Below are positions 26,101 to 36,430 of a stretch of DNA of 64,000 nucleotides, piece by piece. A model generated the notes under the pieces. It was given only the letters and a program-made list of their open reading frames with translations, was not told the origin of the DNA and did not search any database. Each line of letters starts with the position of its first letter. Within the stretch, counting starts at the first letter, position 1. Source of the stretch: Onchocerca lupi (Eukaryota; Nematoda; Chromadorea; Rhabditida; Onchocercidae); contig JAOVVO010000073.1 of NCBI GenBank assembly GCA_028564675.1, forward strand, positions 124,001 through 188,000, read 5' to 3'. A program made the position numbers and the translations under genes.

Positions 26101-28449
26101 CCTTATATCTAAGAATGATGAGATCGAGTTAAAGAAAGAAGAGATCGAGTTAAAAAAAAAATGAAAAAACGAGTTATCAAATTTACCGATCAGCTTGAAG
26201 CAAACGGTTCTTCGTCAGTGTAATACCATTATCAACACGAAGTTCTGCAATAAGATTTTTCATCGGGCCTTCAGCATCATTTTTTTCCTTTTCCGCAAAT
26301 TTTGTGCGATTCAGTTGCGCAGAACGCTCTTCTTGCAACTGATCAATTTTCCTTTGAATCGTTTCAATTGGAATCTTAAAATTCTTTTATTCTATAAAAA
26401 CATAATATTTCCAACTTGCATTAAAATATATAAAGCAATTCAGTAATTTTTTGAACAACAGATAATAAGACAAAACATAGCAAGAACATCAGCAGTATTT
26501 AGTAAAATTAGATGTTAAACAGAGAAATAATAACTTTGAGCCTGCTTGAACCAATAATATCTTCCAAATATTCCAACATTCCATCATCATTTTCATTTAA
26601 AGCTTTCGGTTTCATTAAAGCAATTTGTTCAACTTCACCCTAAATAGGAACATTCACATAGAAAAAACATCAACAGAATCAATCAGATAAAGAATTATGA
26701 ATGATAACAAGATAATATTGGACAACATGTAAGAATGCATTGTAATACCTGAAGAATGAGGAACCGATTATGAATGAGATCGATTCCAACGTCTCGCAAC
26801 AAAACAGCAATATCTTTAAACTGCATCGTTTTACCATTATAAGTATATTTTGAAGAGTTATCACGAAATGCAGTTCGACTAACAGTAAATTGACTGGCTG
26901 GCACAATCTCATAGCTTCCATCAGGCTAAAAAGAAAAAATCTTAGAACATCTCATAAATGAGACTCAGTCGCTTCACCAAATGATAATTACCAGTTTTTT
27001 AAATCCACAAAGTTTTAAAATGAAACTTGCACACTCAATTAAACTTGTTTCTAATCAACAAGCGAACTGATCAATGGCTAGATAAAACAGTAAAATATTT
27101 AACACAGTGAGATGAGCAAAATGTCTTATTAATCTCAGAAAGCTGCTCTGTACATATATGTCAACAGCAAAAATTATTGTTGTTACGCACTTACCAAATC
27201 AATAATTTTTTGGAAATTCACACTGACAGTACAACTAGAAATGTTTTCCCGACCAGCAGAGGAATGAATCAAAACGCTTATTTTCTTCGAACGAATTTTA
27301 GATGCACGATAACCAAATACAAACAACAAAGAATCAATTACATTACTTTTTCCGCTACCATTAGGGCCAATTATAGCCGAAAAATTCTGCAAAATAAGAA
27401 CAAAATATAAATTCTATATTCTGAAGATTCTGCAGGTTTAAGCTAAAACTAAATCAACTCATTTAATTTATTTGAACTTCATTCACTATATTTGTTCGAG
27501 TTTCCAGTTTCTCGACTAGCATACCACAAAGAACTGACATCCAATATTAGGTTTAAAGCATATATTTATATGACTGTGAATTAAACAAAAAAAAAAAAAA
27601 AAAAGAAAAATATTCAAACTGACTTGATGGAAGGGACCCAGAATATGTTTACCATAATAAGACTTGAAATTTTCAACATCAATGCTAGTTATCATAAGTC
27701 GTTGTCCACTTCCGTCGGCACTCATTATGGGCTCAGGCATCGGAGGAATTTCCATGTTCAACAAATTCTGAAACAAAATTATTGTCTCTTCAATGTCCAA
27801 TCATTTAATATCCAATAAATGGCAATTCCAGGCAAGATTTCGAAGTAAGGATCTTAAGTTCAGATAGCTTCATTTCAAAATTTTTCATTCAAATGGCAAT
27901 TATATTACTTGGAATTTTTGGTTATTTATCAATATTTCCATAACATTGTATATAAAATGGCATCACTGTCTGGAAACAGCTCAATTTCACTTTAACTAAA
28001 ATGGGAATAATCACCTCCTCATTAACGTCATTACGAACTTGTGCTTGCAAATCTTCATCGCTTTCCACATCCATGTGTCCAGCATTATGCTTAACTGCTG
28101 TTGCTGATGCTGCTGCAAAAAAGAAAAAAGTAGTGTTTTTAAGATTTTTAGGTGACTTGTCCTTAAATTTTGACAATTGCAGCGACTTTTCTGTCTGTCG
28201 AAATCCATTAAAGTTAAGTCTAGTTTTCATCACGCTTGTCCCTTGTTCATATTCAATTGCGGCTAAAGAATACTGTCACTCAAGAACTTCAAACTTCTGT
28301 CAATCTGTAACATTTTTGATAGACTCATCAAAAAAAACAAAAAAAAAAAAAAAATTAGTTTCGCAATGCATACCATTCTCTGCTGTGTTAGCACTTTTTC
28401 CACGTAGTTGCGAAGCTGGCATTTTTTGATGGTCTTTCTTTCGAAGCAT
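17184..28449 (-). CDS. smc-4: SMC4, condensin core ATPase
   Basis: Thirty-three exons from the ATG at 28449 to the TAA at 17184; summed CDS 4,668 nt, 1,555 aa, close to the C. elegans SMC-4 length. Key exons are 27195-27386 (Walker A GPNGSGKSN, about residues 113-121), 26749-26925 and 26535-26639 (Q-loop region ending in GEVEQIALMKPK), 23203-23405 and 22826-23047 (hinge, with the GGG-type signature), 19479-19662 (signature LSGGE at 1242-1246 and Walker B LYVMDEIDAALD at about 1266-1277) and 18834-18984. Long coiled coils lie between the head and hinge. SMC4 pairs with SMC2 (MIX-1) in condensin to compact mitotic chromosomes. Exons 18494-18573, 18081-18171, 17884-17989, 17584-17740 and 17184-17399 add a tail of about 215 residues with Ser/Thr-Pro sites. 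Confidence 0.95.
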
Positions 28450-28468
28450 TAGTTTGCAGTTAAGTGTT

Positions 28469-28482
28469 CCTAAAATAAAAGT
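28469..28482 (-). promoter_or_regulatory. Candidate spliced-leader acceptor of smc-4
   Basis: Read on the minus strand, a T-rich stretch ending TTTTAG is followed by a 20-base leader and then the smc-4 ATG at 28449. No upstream coding exon is visible. This spacing is usual for nematode trans-splicing. Confidence 0.55.
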
Positions 28483-30153
28483 AATCAACCAAAAACATCA
28501 CAAAAGAGTTTACATTACATTTGTAATTTCCGCCTTTTCATGATATGATAATAAAAACAACAAATAAATAACTGATTTAAAAACTTATGTTGCTATTGTT
28601 AGTAAATATAAAAACGCATTGCATGTTTGTAACTTTCTAATGCAATATTTTGGCTAATTTCATATATTTTTTACATCTTTAAGTCGCACTTTACATATTC
28701 TCACTTGCAACAAATCATACACAAATCAAATAAGCGAAAATCAACACTTTTATTAAAAGTCTAATTTTAATAAATAAATACTACAGTATCTGCCTACAAT
28801 AAATGTAAAATAGTAAAAGAGATTTTCCAGATTTTACATAATATTTTATGAAATTTTTTCGGCTGCATTTGAATTTTCAGATCTAATTTTGAATTTTGAA
28901 ATTCCAAAAACATTAAGTTTAATCCGAAAAGCTGCCCAAAAAAGGAAATCCAAGCAAAATACCAAAAAAATAAGCAATCAAGAGTTGTCGACCCTCAAAT
29001 TCTTGCCAGGCGCCATTTCTGCTATCATTATCGTTGTTGTCGTCACATTCAATGACGTGTTGGTGTAGTGACGCAATGAAAATTTTAGAAATTTGTTAAT
29101 ATTTGGATTGCTATTTGTTCAATTATATGTTGAAATATAATTATTTTCATGTGTTTGAATTCTGGAACGTATCAAAATCGTTTAACAGAAATATGAGATT
29201 CATTTGCATTGGGATTATTTGGAGATGATTTCGATAAGATATCAGAATCGTATCAGAAATATGAAATTCATTTTTGCTGATGTTAATTATTAATTACTTA
29301 AGTTAATTATGGATTGCTGAAGTTTACTATAGGTGAGGAAAAAATTTTGGAATTGATTAAAAATTAAAAGAGAAAATGGATGCCAGAAAGATTATAACTT
29401 TTACTATTTTTTCCCGACAATGGTTTCATGAAATATGGAAATTAAATAGAATTTCATAAGACATCCCATATATGTATTGATTCTACGTTTGACATAAATC
29501 AGCGATCATCTAAGATTTGATAAGCCAGTCGATTTGAAGGGATGCGATGAATGTATCTGATGGAAGACTCTCAACGTAGGAAATTGATGTGCATGTGTGC
29601 GTTTTTCTCATTGATTCATCCACAATTAATAACTGATTCATTTCGAATTATAAATTATTTCTATTTCATCAATTTCCCGGAATTTAATATATTTTTCAGT
29701 TAATGCAATCAGTACTTCAATTTTATCAGTTTCATTAACTGTCTCTAACAAACAATGGTTATGACAAGATGTAATATACTTCATGTAATCGCGCTGTCTG
29801 TTATTTAGAAATTTCCTTTTGCATTTTTAACTTTTGATTCTAAGGCATTGGCAAAAGAAACTAGTTGGAAACTAGCTGGATCAGCCACGCGAAGCGTCAA
29901 CTAATCTTAGACTCCATCTAGTCCGGAAGTTTTTAAATATGCGCCTATTCGAATGCAACGTTGCATCAAAATTTCAAATCAATCTTGAGATGTTGTGTAG
30001 CAAGCAACAACAAACATTTGCATTTTTATTTAAATAGATAAATATTCCATTCAAATTTTGCATAAATTAAATATTCCTATTAAATATAATCACACAACGT
30101 AATACTGGCATATTTGATTATTCATTTCTGCTGTGCTTATGTATGTTGTTGGA
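28470..30153. other. Upstream flank of smc-4, with a small GC-richer patch
   Basis: The expected smc-4 promoter region. Bases about 28980-29075 are clearly richer in G and C, include GGCGCC and a CGTCACATTCAATGACG palindrome-like pair, and hold short open frames on both strands (about 45-55 codons) with a hydrophobic run. I could not join these to other exons, so I treat the patch as probable promoter rather than gene. The remainder is AT-rich with nothing recognised. Confidence 0.4.
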
Positions 30154-31430
30154 TCATCCTTTCACTTTTTCAAGCTTTACGGGACTATATTTAAGGATTT
30201 TAGGAAAATACCATTTGATATCAGTATCCTCCGGGTAGTAATTTGAACGTACATAATTTATCTCAAAGTCCTTAATATTTTCCAAATCTATAGACTAAAA
30301 TTTTGAAATACTAAAAAGATTTCAAAAAACATGCATGATGCTCAAAAAATTATTTAAAAGAAAAATTTATCATACGAATGTATACATACGTACTTGTATA
30401 GGTTTTAGATAATATTTGTAAATTTATGTTCATTTGACATAAGCGATTAAATATTCAGGAAGTACCATTATTCGAGGCAATATTTCGAGAAATGACAAAT
30501 CGATTTGAGGATCAAAATCCATCGCTGCTATTCGTTCACATACATCAAAAAGCAGACAATAAAGAAAAATATCGTTGGATCGGGAATTTCGTCATTGAAA
30601 TAGACAAAGAAAGTTTGTTTCTGAAAATGTAAACCAAAGTTAAAGCACTTAAATTAATTTGAACTTAGATTTTTTACTTTACAAGTTAATTAAAAGTAAT
30701 AAAATCCTAAGTAAATAAATGCTTTCTTTCTAAATTCCTTTTGCCACTAAGAATTTTTGAAATTTGATTAATGAAAGGCAATTTTATTATATTCAATTCT
30801 TTTTTTTTTGAACTATTTAAAATTTTTGAATTTTGCAATTTCGTGTAAATATTACTACTTACAAATTATAATAAATAGCGTCGAATCATTTGATCGATTT
30901 TTAAAATCCCAATTCCAATTGAAATTCGTAGTTTATTGGTGAAAAGAAATTATATATGAACTGAAGAACTATGAAATGAACAGTTGCAACTTCTTTCCTT
31001 TGAAATCTTTTATTCTGAACATTTTTCTAAAATTTTACGTTAAATTCTCGAAATTATCAATTGGTTCTTTCTAATACTTTTTTTTAAAAATATTTTCTGA
31101 GATTCATGCACTCGCTGCTTACTTCACATAAGCAAAGATTGCTTATTTTAATTCATTCCCTTGAATCTGTACCAGAAATAATCTCTACCGTATCACAGAA
31201 ATACTACTGTACGACGCCGATTATAGTATACAAGCAAGAACTTGGCCATCATTTTCAGTTACTGGTGGAAGTCGAGTCGCATATTTACAGAAAGGTAGCA
31301 TAAGAAATCTGTGTTCTTTATTTTGTGATCGTAGAATCTTAGCTTGAACAACACAAATGATACACGGCCCATCATTATATTTAGATCTTAATTCCCGATC
31401 TTGTTTAATAAAAAAGAGTGCAAAAAATCT
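30154..31430 (-). pseudogene. Unrecognised minus-strand gene with an apparent single-base frameshift
   Basis: Three coding-like segments line up on the minus strand. The first (31242 to about 31424) contains LPPVTENDGQ and ends at a GTTCTT donor. The second (30466-30620) opens after TTTCAG with KQTFF in one frame and, after a T-run near 30565, continues in another frame with MDFDPQIDLSFLEILPRIM. The third (30154-30294) opens after TTTTAG and reads YYPEDTDIKWYFPKI to a TGA. Junction phases fit only if one base is gained inside the second exon, so this is either a pseudogene or a sequencing error in a homopolymer. The plus strand of exon 2 is also open for about 57 codons, so even the strand is not certain there. 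No known domain was recognised and the start was not found. Confidence 0.4.
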
Positions 31431-31659
31431 CAAAAAGTTCAAAACTTTCCAGAGTTCAAATTCTCTTTAAAACTTAACATCAGAAATTCTTGGATGCCGT
31501 TTCTCACTTGTATTAAATTTAAATTTGACGATATCCTCAGAAATATTTCTTATTTGTTTACTTACTCATTCATGATTTTCACCTTTTTTAGAATCTTAAT
31601 TTTCGTTTTTTTTTTCTTCTTTTTTTTTTTTTGGAATTCAAATTTAAATTCTGAATTTC

Positions 31660-31671
31660 CAATTCGTTCAG
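31660..31671 (+). promoter_or_regulatory. Candidate spliced-leader acceptor before the Cys-rich orphan gene
   Basis: TTCGTTCAG ends at 31671, four bases before the ATG at 31676. Very short leaders of this kind are common at nematode trans-spliced genes. It could alternatively be an ordinary internal acceptor if an upstream exon exists. Confidence 0.4.
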
Positions 31672-31675
31672 TATC

Positions 31676-32835
31676 ATGAAAATGAATCCAGCTTTTGATG
31701 AATTTCTTTATGGTTTAAATATAAATTTAACGAACATTGTAGCAGCAGATGACATCATCAATTATAAATTAAAATGCGCTTATTCGAAGAAATGTATTCC
31801 TTGCATCAAAGTTTCAAGTAACTCCGGAACTTTAGCTTGTAATTCTCGTAAAAAAATTCGAATCAGTACTGACGATTGTGCTATGTGTAATATGACATTG
31901 AAAGTAATTTTAGGTAATTTCAATCACATTGTAAATTTAGTTATAAACTAATTTCAATCACATTGTAAATTCCGATATGAAAATCGTTCAACCAGGGTGA
32001 TGATAACTTCAAAAAATTCGAGATAAGGAAACAAATCTTTCAAGTGCGTTTAGTCATCGATTGTAATTCAAATTGGTGGTTAAATGTCATTCAAATATTT
32101 GCTAATCAATAATGCTTCTTTTTATAGGTACTAATTGCTTCGTAAAAATGAAGCTGAAAAGATGCGTCACACAAAGTATGTATTTAGTGGAAATGAATAA
32201 AATTAAAAAAGATTTGAAGTATTTTTCTCATTTTTTTTCACTTCATATAAAAATGAAAGAAGGATTGCTCATAAATTTGCAACTTCAGAAGAAACAGAGG
32301 ATGGAAAAATAACGAAACTGATGCCAACTTCTTTTCCGCGACTATATGTTCTTCCAAAAATACTTGAAAATTACATGAAAGTCAGTTAAAATTTGTAATT
32401 AAAAAAATTAATTTCGCTTATAAATCAATTTTACTTTAGTAAAAGAATAGTAAATTTCTTACAAAATTTGAAAAATATAGATTTAGAAAATTGTCTCTGT
32501 AGTTAATTGTATGAATTTTACTCTAAAGATCAGTTTTTTTCTTTTTTTTTTTTTGCCATATTTGAATCTGAAAGATAAAAATTTATGCAAAATTAAAGGG
32601 TATCGGATACGCAGAAACATTAGCCGGTATTGAATATAAAATATTAGAAAAAGAATCATACATGAAACGAATAATATCAATATTGATACCATTTATCCTA
32701 CATGCAACACCGCCGAATTTCATGAGATATGATAGCGAGGGTGTTAAAATTCTTTGGAAATCAAAGAAACACAGTCTGTTTTCTTCCACTTCGAATTTTC
32801 AAATTCTTTCAGTGATAAAAATAAGTAAATTTTAA
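31676..32835 (+). CDS. Cysteine-rich orphan protein, possibly with one membrane segment
   Basis: Proposed exons are 31676-31913, 32128-32175, 32289-32380 and 32599-32835, summing to 615 nt (204 aa) if the last exon runs to its TAA. The first three exons join in matching phase with good borders (TTTTAG|GTAATT, TTATAG, ACTTCAG). Exon 1 carries closely spaced Cys residues (CAYSKKCIPC, then CAMC) and exon 2 two more, suggesting a disulphide-bonded or metal-binding domain. The last exon contains a short hydrophobic segment (IISILIPFIL) but starts at a poor acceptor (ATTAAAG), and further 3' exons are possible. No signal peptide is seen before the Cys region. The spacing loosely recalls extracellular receptor modules, but I cannot assign a family. 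Confidence 0.45.
31915..31971. repeat. 23-bp direct repeat in an intron
   Basis: TAATTTCAATCACATTGTAAATT occurs in full at 31915-31937 and 31949-31971. It sits immediately after the donor site of exon 1 of the Cys-rich orphan gene. Confidence 0.9.
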
Positions 32836-33009
32836 AAGAAGCCCGTTGGATTCTTCAGATGGTTGTATAAAGATGTTACTAAAACACTTGTAAGAAAATA
32901 TTTGCATAACTTTTACTATCTTTCACGAAAATTCTTGTTTTTTTGTTATTAAACTTTTCAGGATTTGCTCTAACGCAACAATATGTTAAAATATTTAAAC
33001 AAAAAGTAC

Positions 33010-33061
33010 TTAACAATTATGCCTTAAAAAATTGCTTAACAATTATGCCTTAAAAAATTGC
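33010..33061. repeat. 26-bp tandem duplication
   Basis: Two adjacent copies of a unit beginning TTAACAATTATGCC occur with period 26. The stretch lies downstream of the Cys-rich orphan gene. Confidence 0.88.
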
Positions 33062-33648
33062 AATAGCTCTGATTAATTGATAAATTCATTTCGTTTATTC
33101 AATTCATTGTTTTTGCATTTTAAGAAATTACATTTCATATTTATCGCCAAAGATCACAATTCTCGAATTCTTTGATAGATTTCATGCAAAAAAACCTTTT
33201 AAACAAAATGATAGCAGATTGCAATAATTATTTATGAAATGCATAAAATAGATTTTCAAAGACTAAATTAGAACGAAATTTAAGGCACAAATAAATTGGC
33301 ATAATTAAGACAACAATAATAAGTAACAACCAATTAGTTGATGGATTTTTCGAAGACCAATGATTCATTAAAAACTGAGCTATTAAAAAAATAATCAAAA
33401 AAAAACAATTATTCTAAATCTGATCATCTAATACAATGTTTTGTTTTTTTGCATATTTCATAATAACAATAAACTTCATAATAATTCTAATTGTTTCTTC
33501 AGATTTACTTGAAGTCATTTAATAAATCTTGTAAAAGTTAGATTAAATTCAATTAATATCTGGGTAATAAAAATATGACTTCATCAAAGAGAGCAGCGAT
33601 TCTTATGATCTAAGAAATTATGGATAATTTTTCACTTTAATCTCATAT

Positions 33649-34772
33649 TCATTGACATTTGCATTTGCCGAAGATACGTTTCCACATTTCGTTGCAATCT
33701 TTTGACATGTAACATTTCTAAAATAGCATTTTTGAATTAATCAAATTAATTAAATGAATTATCGCAATGATGTTCAGAAATCTCGATAAGCAATATTTGA
33801 ATAAAGTTGTAAAATTTTTGATTCCCTTATAAATTTATAAATATAAATGTTATGAAGAAAGAATGATATTCCCATTAACTAATCTTTCAAATTATCAAAA
33901 CTTTACATAACTCGAAGAATTCGTGATAACTAAAATGTTGTAAAAAAAACTAACTTCGACGATATTTCCATCTTTTTCCTTCACTTCATCAATTCTTGGA
34001 GTAGTTTTATCGCTGATATTACAGGTGCGCTTGTTTATAAAATCTTTACCTGTGTCATTTGCTTCTTTAACTTCTTCAGTCAATGAAGAAGTGAAATTCA
34101 ATATCTTCTTCATAGTAATCTCTGCAATATACATCAATAATCTATTGATTAATGAGGATTTATCTCCGTGATGCTATGTATCTTCAAAAGTTTGTGTGAA
34201 TGAAGAATATCTTCGAAAATAATTCAGAATTTTAATAACCTTCGATTACTTCTAATTGTCACGAATTCACAATATAACTTGCCAAATGATTTCATCGCTT
34301 CTGCTGTTACTTTACCGAAAGAAGATGGAGTTTTGATTACGGTTACCTTTCCATCTAACACCTTCGGTAAACATCCTTCCGTGACATCAGATATTGCAAG
34401 TAATAAAATCTACAACAAACGCCAATAAACTTCCATCAATAGCAAGAGAAGTTTGGATATATTGAGAAATAGCTATCATTTGATATGATAGAAGTGAAAA
34501 TTTAATCGAAAAATTATAAAAATCTCTTAAAAACATCTTTTTTATTCATAAATTCAGGAATTCGTGCAGATGATGAATGCATACGGAGTATTATCAATTT
34601 CTTTGTTTATAAAATTGAGATTTTTCATTTAAAATAATCGCTAATATTGGATTTATCAATTTGCAAAAGTTTGTTAAGTTGTTTCAAAAAAACTTATTGT
34701 AGCGTAATTAAATAAGTATCAAAAATCTTGAAATGAAAAAAAAATCGATACCATTATAATGAAAGCAGCCAT
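33649..34772 (-). CDS. Small secreted cysteine-containing protein, family not recognised
   Basis: Four exons: 34752-34772, 34250-34409, 33955-34121, 33649-33717; CDS 417 nt, 138 aa, all phases consistent. The protein opens with a hydrophobic leader (about residues 2-15) and is likely cleaved near VTEG. The mature part is Lys/Glu/Thr-rich with scattered Cys. The short last exon concentrates four of them in the pattern C-x5-C-x10-C-x-C just before the stop. Such a tail is seen in many disulphide-stabilised secreted proteins, but no family can be named. The last exon is also open in a second frame ending at a later TAA, so the C-terminus depends on the exact donor used at 33955. In a parasitic nematode a secreted orphan of this size could be a host-exposed product; that is only inference. 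Confidence 0.55.
33718..33954 (-). other. Last intron of the small secreted protein gene
   Basis: The intron runs between GTTAGT (33954) and TTTTAG (33718). An alternative reading through the donor would add about 18 residues, ending SSSYVKF, and drop the Cys-rich tail. Confidence 0.45.
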
Positions 34773-35454
34773 TATTGTTTAGAAGAAAAAATGTAATTAA
34801 AGAGCAAGAGGTCAGTTGTAGCAATGAGAATCCATAAAAACATCTTGCATAACCCCTTAACTTTATACACTCCTATATCCCCCTTGACCTCTTGACCTTA
34901 ACCTTCATTGCTTTACATTATGGTTATTGCTATATCTCAAATCACAACATACTATCGACAAATCTACCAAGCAGTTGAGAAAATCTATCAGTAATCATCC
35001 CATATGATTCAATATAAAAATAAATTTGGTTATAAAAATTCTCACAGTTTTTAAATTAAAATTATTGAAGCATTGAAATATTTTTTTGAAATTTTATAAT
35101 ATTGTCAACAAATCAACAAGTTTATCAGGAATAATTCTACTGATAATTATGAGCAACTATAAGATGAGAATGCAACATTATAAGAAATAATTATTACATC
35201 TTTCTAATCTTCTTAAAAACAAATTTGCTTCTTAAAAAAAACTTTTCAAAATAATTTGTTTCTTAAAGAAGAGCTTTTAAAATAAACTTAAGGAAATAAT
35301 TTCGAAAAATTAATATGACAAAAAAGATTTATAACATATCGTCGACAATTTCTAGAAGAAATCCTTAGATAACAGTGATAAGAGTTGCAGTTTGTTCAAA
35401 ATAAATTATTTGGAAATTTACCGATCATTCAATTCGTGTCAACCTATTTGCATG

Positions 35455-35509
35455 CGTTTCCATAGCAATGCTTCTTCGAGCATTTCGAAGAAGCATTGCT
35501 ATGGAAACG
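35455..35509. repeat. Perfect 25-bp inverted repeat with 5-base loop
   Basis: Bases 35455-35479 are the exact reverse complement of 35485-35509, separated by GCATT. The arms contain CATAGCAATGCTTCTTCGA, so unlike other foldbacks in this window they are of mixed composition and would form a stable hairpin. It lies 31 bases upstream of the ATG of the orphan gene at 35540, and is followed by repeats of TACGTMA-like units (35505-35535). Confidence 0.95.
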
Positions 35510-35539
35510 TAATACGTAATACGTCAAAATACGTCATCG

Positions 35540-36430
35540 ATGTATCGTCCATCACGCATTCCGATCAGTTGTAGGAATGAATTACAACAAAGGAAAAATC
35601 AATCTTGTCGAAAATCGATCTTTTTGCAAAATAATCCGACATCTATTGGAACCAAAACGAAGGAACACTTTTTGATAAGAGCGGAAAGATCAATTTATGA
35701 GGGTGAACCAATGTCTGATGATGAAGTTGAAGTTGAATGTCGAATATGGGCAAAAACTTTACCTCATTTAAGGTTTGCCTTTTTCAGAACCTCTCATTAT
35801 CATATCATATTTGCATATTAGATTTTTAAAAAAAAAAAAATCATAATATAATTCGGATCGTATCATTTTATCATATTATTCGTTTAGAATAAATCAACAT
35901 GTTAAGGATATGTGGGAAAAGTATCAACAAAAATTATAGTAAAAAGATGAAATCGATGAATGAGGATATTATCGGTCGATTGATACAGGATTTTTTATGG
36001 AATTCAGTAAGCTATTATTAAATTCGAATTTTAATTATTTCCATTTACAATGATGCAATTATATGTATGACGAATCATCTCTCAAGATTTTAAGCCAGAA
36101 ACTATTGCTTTAAATTTGAATTTTCACCTTTGTTTCACTTAAGCTTTTAAAAGTCGTAAGTCGAGCATTTAAAATACAGAATTTTAAGCTATTATAATAA
36201 CTTATCCATCAATAGGATTTATTTTCTGCTTGCCTGTGACAAATTTTCGAATTTTTCAGTTTCCGGATGTTTCAAATAAGGAACAGAAAGGAAAGAAGAA
36301 GTCGCAGTCCGATAAATTGACCAACAAAATGCATGAAAAACAAATCAAAACTACGAAACATTTTACCCTACCTGCTATTTCTAATTGTCATCATAATTGT
36401 TTGTCACATTATACTGCCTGTTTAAAATAA
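35540..36430 (+). CDS. Orphan basic-tailed protein, family not recognised
   Basis: Exons 35540-35772, 35907-36006 and 36260-36430 give 504 nt and 167 aa with all phases matching. The N-terminal part has an acidic patch (GEPMSDDEVEVE). The last exon starts after TTTTTCAG and holds a strongly basic stretch (KGKKKSQSDKLTNK), then CHHNCLSHYTACLK to the stop. Exon 2 has two possible acceptors 19 bases apart. The one with the better TTTAG border (35888) gives a different frame and an early TAG at 35937-35939, so a 94-aa protein. The weaker one (35907) gives the 167-aa protein. Both may be used. There is no signal peptide or known domain; the start is the first ATG after the hairpin and could be further upstream. 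Confidence 0.5.

Noticed and set aside
28001..28429. Plus-strand open frame of 142 codons
   Set aside because: It is antisense to the first two smc-4 exons, which have clean splice borders and the correct protein sequence on the minus strand.
31106..31303. Plus-strand 65-codon frame as an exon
   Set aside because: Its 3' half overlaps the more protein-like minus-strand segment with LPPVTENDG. The strand remains debatable but the plus reading has no good acceptor.
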